Below, piece by piece: positions 50,001 to 59,000 of a stretch of 64,000 bases of DNA (position 1 is the stretch's first letter; each line of letters begins with the position of its first letter). The stretch lies in assembly GCA_013398295.1 (NCBI GenBank), contig VZSF01000857.1, positions 62,001 through 126,000 of the forward strand, given 5' to 3'. The stretch comes from Chionis minor (taxonomy: Eukaryota > Chordata > Aves > Charadriiformes > Chionididae). Made by a program: the position numbers and the translations under genes. Below the pieces are notes generated by a model. The model searched no databases. It saw only the letters and a list, made by a program, of their open reading frames with translations, and was not told where the DNA came from.

Positions 50001-53000
50001 ACAGACATCAGCATCCTCCATCCACACTTGAGAAGAACTGAACAGAAACCACCAGTTTGATCCACGTGAGCTCACAGTAAACCCAGGCACTTCTGTGGCC
50101 CCAGCGATGGTCCCTGGCCATGGACCCAGGTGCCAGGACTGGTGTTGGAGCCATCCCTGGAGAAACCCTTCCCTGTCCTCTGTTCTCTCAGCCCTCGCGA
50201 TCTGCCATTCTGCAGATCAGCAGTTTTACTTCCCCAAACCAAACTAAAAGAGGTGAAAGAGAAGAGGGTAGCGTTGGAAACCATTCATGGAGGTGCCCAC
50301 AGGTGTCTTGACAGCAGGACCCACCTCCAGCAGCAACTGCGCAAAAAGCAGACAGAAAAAGACAGACATGAACCCCCCTGAAACCACCATTACAGGATCC
50401 CCACAGCTAACTCCAGTAGACAAAATGACATTGGATCAGCATCAAGCAAGACATCAATATTAGAAAGACCACGAATGAAGATCTGTGTATCCTCCCAACC
50501 CCTTCAAGGCTGCTTGGTCCCAGCTTCAGCAATGTCTGGGAGAAACAAGTTCCCAGGACTCCCTGCAGGTTAATTGATTTCTTTCCCTCCAAAAGCAGTA
50601 CTGAAAATTAAGCACAACAAATCCATTAAAGATCTCTGAGCTCTGTCAGGAGCCACCAGCGCTTGCGCTGTCTCTAATCTCCTGTAGAGCAATCACAGGG
50701 ATGTGCTTTGTCCCTTCTCCCTTGCACCCTGACTTCAGGTGTCCCTCTCCTGGAGCAGAAAGGATTGCTGCTCCCCAATTATTCCTGACATTTCCTTATT
50801 TCTATTGCATCACCTTTGAGATACACACTAAACATCCCAGGTGAAACCTCCCCACAGATCATCTTCCACCCCGCTCCCCACCAAACCAGTTATTTCCCTG
50901 GCTCTGCTGGCCACCACTGCCCACTAATCCCATCCCAGCCAGTTCACATCCTGCCTGATATCCCATCCAGACCATGACCGTGAATCCAGGAGCTCCTGGA
51001 TGGAGCCAATTCCCCACCTCCATTGCACAAACTGGTGGGACTGGCAAGGCACTGTCACCAGCATTCACCGAGGTGACACACCACCTCCGGACCATCGCAG
51101 GATGTGGCCGTGCAAGGGGTCGCTTTCCCTCTCTGTTGGGGTCAAACCAAAAACCAGAGGAGACAGGAAGAAATTCCTCCCGCTGCAAGACCAAGTCAGA
51201 CCCATGCCCTAGAAAAAATGTGGGGTGGGGGTCCCTGCCGCCGTCCGAGCCTCGCACAGCCGGCCCCCTCCAACCCCTTCTGTTTCAGCTTGCTTTAAAT
51301 TTGAAACATGCTTTGATTCAAGGCAAAAGCTTTTTATGCTGAACAGAAACTGAAAGTCTTGAAGATCTGGCAAACAGAGGCACCGGCAAATATGTGTCCA
51401 TGGGGGGAAATGCTGGGGATGAGGGGAACGGGGATTTGTAAAGCCTGGTGCTCCCGTGGAGGAGGGTGCAGGGAGAGCTTGGAAACACTTAAATGGTAAA
51501 ACGTGTGGAAAAAGTAAGGACAGAGAGGCCAGGATGTTTAAGGTTTGTTTTTAATCCCTGCCAATGAATTTTCATTCCGTGCCAAGACTGAAGTAAACTG
51601 CTTTGATCTGAAAAGGAGGAAAAAAACACATGCACAGATTCTTGGCTTCTTAAAACAATATAAATGACAAAGGAGGGAACTACGATGAAAATTAACATGG
51701 CACAGCTCTGCTGATGGTGACGTTTTAAAACGCCCCTTTCTTCCAAATAAAGAGAATTTTGGGGGGATTGACTAGGAAATAACAATTACACGTGTCTACG
51801 CATCATCGGCAGGTACGCAATGCTCCCTTGCTCCGATCCCCCACCAGCAGCCACTGACGCTTACACCGTTCTCCTTTTTTACCCATTTATCAATTCTTTA
51901 GGCTTCCGTGACCGGGAGCGGGGCCTGGGGCCACGCAGGGCTCCAGATGTGACCCAGCAGCCCCCTGCGCGGTGCCAGACCTCCCACCTCTGAGCTGGCC
52001 TCTCTTCTCCTATTTATACACCCGGTCCAGGGGTCCCGGTGCTCCCCTAACCATTGCCAGACGCCGGGCTGGTCCTGTTCTTCATCGTGCCCTGATCCCA
52101 TCAGCTCCCGGATCCCTCCTGACCTCCCTCCCAGCCACTGTGGGCTGGAGCAGAGACGTCCACTCCACTGTACTGAGGTTAACGCTACCACGATCCGCCC
52201 GAGTTCCTGACTGAGGAGCAGGACTACCACGCTCCGAGCCCGGGAAGTGTCTGCAACGCCGCCGGTGGAGGATGCAACCATCCAACCCCATACACATGAG
52301 TAAACCCTGGCACAGAGGCAGCTGACTCCTGGTTTAAGCACTCTTTTAGATCCTCCCCAAGCAATGGTCTCTATGCCCCCTCCTCAATTTTAGAAAGCAA
52401 GTTGACTCCAGCAAATCAGGGGTAGAGCAGAGGCAGGGCTTCCAGCCCATCCTCACACTCTGCCCTGCCACGCTGGAAAGCGCCAGACAAGGAACAAAGC
52501 CAGTTCGTTGGGAGAAGAACATGTCATGCCCAGGAATGGCCCCTCGCGAGGGAGCTGGGAACGCCCATCCAGAAGATGCTCTCACCTTGGAGTTAGTTAT
52601 CCGCAACACCAGCAAGTTTGAGATGCTCCCAGGGGAGCCTGAGTCTCGTCCTGCTTTCACACCAGCGCATCCACAAAGAAAATAAAGCAAAGTTAACACA
52701 CTCTCAGGCAGCCACCGAAAGGAAGCCTGGTGTGAGGGCAGAATAGCTCCAGGGAGCTCTTGCTGGGGGCAAAGCACTGGCACAAATGCCAACCTAGCAT
52801 GAATCCCAACCCAAGGAAAGTGGTAGAGGCACGGAGACCAGGCCTGGCCCATGGACACATAACGAGTGATGAAGAAGCTGGGATGGAGATCCAGACCCTC
52901 TTCTCTGACCTGCTCTAGCCACGGGGCTGGATCTGTCCCCAGGCAGCAGTGACACCATCGTCCACCTGCAGTCCAGGGAGGGACAGGACAGTGTTCTCCA

Positions 53001-56000
53001 TCCCTAAAAAACCCTTCCTGCGCACCCACTGCCTCTCCACTACATTCCCACGCAGCAAGGCTCTATTTATAGAGACCTCAGCCGCTAATTATAGATCCCA
53101 GCAATCCAAACGAAAGGAGGCAAATGCTCTGCACTTGCCACTCTCTGGCTCCATCCCCTTATCCCAGCACAATTTTTGTGGCAGCTCCCATATGTCAACA
53201 AAAACCTCCTGAACTGCCCCGGTACCACGACGCTGAGCTGCTGCCCTGCTGCAGCGGCCGTTTCGCTGGGGACCACAGGGTGTTTTACCAGAAGGGAGAC
53301 CTGGCACAGCGTGAGGCAATGGCAGAGGGGGCAGCTGCCAGTTTGGGCATCTCCCCCTGGGCAGAGCATGCCAGGATGCAGCCACCAGGAAGGCAGGAGC
53401 CAGGGGAGGTTTTGCTCCCCGTCCTGGCACAGGTTCCCCCTTGTTCCCTCAAGTGACTGAGCACAATCGCTCCCAGCCCAGGCAGGGCTTTTTCCACACA
53501 GGCTGAGGACTTTATCCTCTCTGTTTTCAAATATCCTGAAGTACCAAAGGTCTAAGCTCCTTGCGTGACTCTTCCACCTTCAAAACACGTCGCTGGACGC
53601 ATTTGCCTTAGCTTAGGTCTTTGGACAGGCTTTAGTCTCGCACTCCGTGCAATGGGGAATTAGAGAGCATATCTCTTGGGAAAACCAAGGAAGTGCCATA
53701 AGACTGGGGAGCACAGGGGGGCAAATGTCCTCAGACACCTGCAATGCAGCAGCTCGGCCGCAGGCCTGTCCCCACCTCCCTGTCACCCTCTTTCCTGCCT
53801 GCCCTCAACTCAACTTAAGAGTGTTTTCCCCACCCTCCAGCTGCTGCCGAGAAACATCAGCCCCTGTGCCTCATGCGGCCCAGCACGGAGCTTTATCAAA
53901 TGGCAGGAGCAAGCCAGCGCCGAGGGGTAATCACAGTGGTTCAGCATTGGAAGGCAACCCCGAGCGATCGCACAACCTCCGCACCCACCCACAGCTGGGA
54001 GGGAGGAATTTCTGCACGTCTGAGCAGGCTCGGCTTAGCCAGGGCTCGGCAGAGCCAGGAACGGCTGCTGGCATGCTTGCTCCCTGCGGAGGGGAAGGGG
54101 ATACACTCCACTTGACGTTCCTAGAAGCCAGGCAGGCTCTGGGTGCCTGCACAAGGCTGGGGCTGCTGGCAGGAACAGCAGCCAGTGTGAAACCAGACCC
54201 CCGGGAGTGAGTCTGGCAGCTCAGCCTGGGTCTGAGGGGGTGGAGGTCCATAGCCGCTGCATGTCCTCCCTGTTGCAGACACCACGCAGAACTGGTTTGG
54301 GTTTTCAGAGTGAAAATGTGGCAGAGAACGGAGAGACGGAAGGACGGACATACAGAAAGAAGGCAGCCGAGCAGGAGCACGGACTTAGGATCAGCTCGGG
54401 GACACCCTCGGGAGGGGTCTGATGCCAGCGGGGTGGCTGATGCCCACTCGTCCCACCTTCTGCTTAAAGGCTTTCCGTGCCCAAATGCTCTGATCTGACA
54501 CCAAACTTGACCCACCCCATGGCAAAAGGCTCCTGCACCCGAGGCTGCCCTGTCCCGTGGCCCCTGTGTACCACAGCACCAACGTCTTCGGGGACCCCCT
54601 GAGGTCTCCCCAGCCTGTGGCTGGGCTTCAAGCCCCCCCTCTACACCCCGCTGCTCCCCAGCCCACTGGGAGCAAGGAGTGGAGTCTCACTGGCCGGGCA
54701 CGGGAGCGTCTCTGCCGCCATCGCCAGCCCAGGGCTCCCTCCCGAGCCCACCCCTCCCTCCCCGCCCACTTTTAATAAGAGCAGAAATTGCCAAACCCAC
54801 AGAATTAATGTCTAACAGGTTCAAGGCAGAGCAATTCAATCCCTGCCTGCAGCAGCCTGGGAGGTCTCCGGCCAGCTGCCGCCCAGCTCCCGGCACGCTG
54901 CGGAGGCCACCCCCACGCCAAGGCCCCCGCAGGACCCCCATCCGGCTCCCGAGGGGAGCAACTGGGGCACACTGGGAGTGGATCATCCCTGCACGGGCTG
55001 CAAAGTGGATGCGCCCATGCAAAAACCAGTGTCCCCGCTGCGCGTGGGAGAGGCACCTCCCGGGCAAGGCACCCGCCCCGTTCCTCCTCCCTGGCCCCAT
55101 GGAAGCGGTGGGGACACTGCAAGGAGCTGGCACTGGCGGAGGGGTGGGGAGCCACGAGCAGGGCGAGCACCTCCGGGGAGAAACCAGTGCCCCCCATCAT
55201 CCCCAGCCAGCAACACCTGAGGTGTGGTGGGCAGAGGGCTGGGTCCCCACAGGGACGTGCCTGCTGACAGCCCGACCTGAGTGCCACCAGTTCCCTCCAG
55301 TGACCCCCAACGTGCAGCCATCACAGCCTGATGCTGTCCCAAACCCACCAGAGCCGCGACACTCTCTGAGCGACGCTCTAGCCCTTCCCGGGCAGGAAAG
55401 CTGCACAGCAGCTGAGCCCCGATGTGCTCAATACACCGCACACAGATGCTCCCCGCAGGCGCCCCCTCCTCATGCAGACCAGCCGAGGGCTAACACTGAT
55501 GCGGGCACTCGGTTCTGACACAGGGGGGTCTTGCTGTGAGCTTGGGGGTACTGGGATCAGGGTCCCGCTGGAGCAGAAGCCACACCGCAACGGGCACAGG
55601 TTACCCCCCAGGACCAGCAGAAAAGCTGTGCGGGAGTTTCCTGATCCCCTGTAAATGCAGGGAGCGAGCTGTCCCTGCCGCAGGGAACGGGGCAAGGGCA
55701 GGACTGTGCTGGGGGCACGGTGGGCTGATGGAGGGTGGCCCCAGTCCCGCCAGCAGAGGGGTCAGGGACTGGCGGTTTGGCAGAAAAACAAATTCCCCCA
55801 AGGTCAAGCGGAGGACACACCACAGGACACGTTCCCACATGTGGAAGAAGATGGTGCCTCAGCCTGGTGTCCTCCCTCAGCCCCCAGCCCTGCTCCTGCA
55901 TGGGCTGAGCAGCAACAAAAAAATCCCCATTTCCTCCTGCTCCCAGGCTTTTCCTCCTGCCCCAGCACAGCAAGGGACACTCCGGTGCCACAGGCTGGAA

Positions 56001-59000
56001 GGGGCCAGGGCAGGCTGTGCCCAGCTATGGCCAGGTGACACATTTAGCAGAGTCAGTGCAAACAGCAGCGTGGATCCCACGCAGTGATGTGCTCCGCGGA
56101 AAGGTCAGGAGGGTATTTTTACACCATGTGTCAGACCCCAACGGGGAGGAGGGAGTCACAACTGTTTCCTCCATCTACGGCCACAGTGAGGCCAGACTGA
56201 GCCCCTCCTGCCCTCCTCCAGTGTACCACAAGTGGCCACGGGGGCAACACGTCCTAGTGTCCCACCCTGGCGGTGATCTGCTGGGTCAGAGCTGTCCCAC
56301 AGGGCATGTGGGGCTGGAGGGGTGCAAGGACCCCGCAGCAGCCGAGGAGGGGGTCCAGCACAGAGAGGTGCCAGCGCATTGGTACATCGCGATGCCCAGT
56401 ACACCAACCCACACTGCCCATCTGCACACTCCCCTTTGTTTGGTGTTTTTTCCCCCACTTTTTCCTCTTCTCAAGGGGAAAAAGCCAAAGAGGTGCCTAG
56501 AGAACTGCAGGATGCTCCCCTGTCCTCTGCAAACTCTCCACCAATGGTCCCCCGTGGTGCCACGAGGTCCAGAGGGGAGGGTATGGGGCTGCCGTGCTGC
56601 CTGTCAGCTCCTGCCCAGATGCAGCAGCACCTGGGGCTGGTCAACCTCCCCAGGATGCAAAACAGCAAGAAAAACATTTAAAAAAATGGGATTTCCCAAC
56701 ATCCTTCCACCTCTCCTCAGGTCAGGGCATCTCCGCCACCCAGCCAGCCGCTCACTGCTCTCCTGTCGCTGTAGGACATGAAACACCAGCCCAGCGTGGG
56801 GCCAGGTTGCTGAGACACTAGAAATGCACTGAAAGCCTCCACCGCTCCTACCCGAGACATCTTAATTATTTAGGGCGCTTGGATCAACCCCAAGAAAAAA
56901 TACAAACAAACAAGGCAGGAAACTCGAGCAATACTCGCTGTGCTGCCGTGCCTCCCCGTCCCACAGTGCCCTCGCAGGAGGGCCGTGCTGTCTTTGCAGG
57001 GAGCCTCCCCGCTGCAGATGCAGGTCCCCACATGTCCCAGCCCTACGCGTGTGCACATACGCTGCCCCACATCCCGGTACGCCCAGCTTTGGGAGCCTCC
57101 CACCCAGGCAGATCCCAGCACATGGGTGCCCACCATGCCATGCTGCGCTGTGCCATGCTGGCACGCTCAGCCTTGGGTGCCCTCCCCCAGGTTTGCTGGG
57201 GGTAGAAATCAGCAGCCCCACGAGGTCAAGGCAGGGCTGACCCCACTGGGCTCATCAGTTTCGCAGAGGACAAGAGGGTTTGCCTTCCTCTCATCTCCCC
57301 GCTCCGTTTCACCGAGGGGAGCAGTGCCGGCAGCATGCCGCAGCTCCAGGGCGGGCTAGCCGTGGGAAGGCGTTCCAGCTGACCTACTTTTCACGGCATC
57401 GCTACGCAGGGCCCCCTTCCCCGGCACTGCCGAGGCGATTCACCGCCACCAAAACCCAGCTGGCACAAGGCAGGGCGGAAAGGAGCGGGGGGATCCCAGA
57501 GACCCCACCAGCACAGGGGCTTGTCAGGAACTGATCAACCCCAAGCCAGGTGGGACCCACACACCTCCTCAACACCCATCATCCTCCATTGACCATCCAC
57601 CAAGCTCCCACGCAAACCAGCCTGGCAGTAAGTCAAACCCAGACATAAAACTCTTCACCAGTTCAGCAGAGACCTTCCCCCACCACACCAGGAGCGTCGC
57701 CAGAGGCTCCTTCAAGGGCAGCAGAGGTGGCCCTGGCTGATCCCCAGAGCCTGAACCCGGCCACGCGTCTCCACTAGGCAGCACTTACCATCTCGTCGAG
57801 GGCGTAACGCAGCAGCCCGTGCTCGTAGAGGATGAAGAACCGACGCTGCCATTTCTGCAAGAGAAGATAGCAAGGTGGGTCACCTCAGCGCCCACCGGCT
57901 CCCGCTGGGGGCACCAGAGCTGTGCCCCACAAAGCTGGGGCAGAGAAAAGGCACCAAAACCCGTCCATGACAGGGTACTTGTGACAACACACATGCCCAG
58001 GTCTCACTGAGCACTGAACCACAGCTTCCAAAAAAGCAGTGGGATCCCCCCCTGCACTGCAGGGACCATTCCTAAAGGGTGATGAATGCTGCAGAAGTAT
58101 TTGTGCTCAGCCCCTCACACCCCAAACCCAGCCATTCAGGGTGCTGCGGGCTTTGCCACGCAAAGTCCTGCCAGGGGTCAGTTCACACCAGTCCACCTTG
58201 CTCAATGCTGATTTACTGCCTGGCTTCATTAGCACCCAAGAAGAGGCTGTTTTGGGGTTGCTTCCCCACCCCGCTCCTCTCTGCATTCAGATAGACCTCA
58301 AACTGGCCTGTTTTAACCATACAGCGGACAAAAATAACCAGAGAAAAAAGGATGCCAGCTATAGGCAGGAACCAGCCCCATCACTGCTCTCCAAGGGACC
58401 CAAGTCCTGCAGGACACTAAAAGGAGCCCCCAGCCAAGTGCTCCCAGCCCTCAGCTTCATCCTCCTTGGTCTATTCCAGCACCCAGCGCTGCAGGGTGAC
58501 AGGGTGTCGCGCTAGATGTCCCCCACCGCTGCATCAGCTGGATCTGGATGGTGGCTGCACCTCTGGGACTGGCACTGCCTAGGCGCTCCTGCTTCCCCTG
58601 GCACCACGCTGGCAATGCTGCTTCTGCAGCTGCACAGCAAACCAGATTGGAGAACTGATCTGGCTGGAAAACTGCCTTTTTTTTTTTTTGTGTGTGCCAG
58701 TTTGTTTTCAGCCAAGAGCAAAAACTGGTTGAGCAGGCTGAAATAAAAAAGGTCCTAGATTCATAGCCCCAGTGCAGCAATTCTTATCTCACTTTTCTCA
58801 GCCCTTCGGGCGAAGTCCAAGGTGCTCAGGGACAAGCAAAACTACCGAGGACCCCGTGGACCTCCGCATGCCCCAGCTTAGCGGGCAGCCTCTGCTCCAG
58901 GGGGAACCCGAGTCCCATGTGCCCACAACGTTGGGCCAGAAAGCCTGCGACTAGCTCTGACTCCAAATAATGACCCATATACCCCGGGCTGAACCCAGAA

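Larger units (their letters stand above)
35746..57788. other. MPRIP large intron, 22,043 nt
   Basis: This is the longest intron in the window, as is common for early introns of regulatory genes. Recognised contents are tandem duplications at 41925-41968 and 42646-42760, a CpG-rich patch with CArG and E2F-type words at 42090-42260, an octamer at about 43190, a G-rich block at 48248-48319, a MEF2-type word at 48370-48379, a polypurine tract at 49091-49157 and a single N at 48236. Long open frames at 37674-38884, 45156-46250 and 54679-55518 match no protein I know. Confidence 0.65.

Noticed and set aside
54679..55518. 279-residue plus-strand open frame
   Set aside because: Pro/Arg/Ala-rich, no recognisable family, several competing frames.
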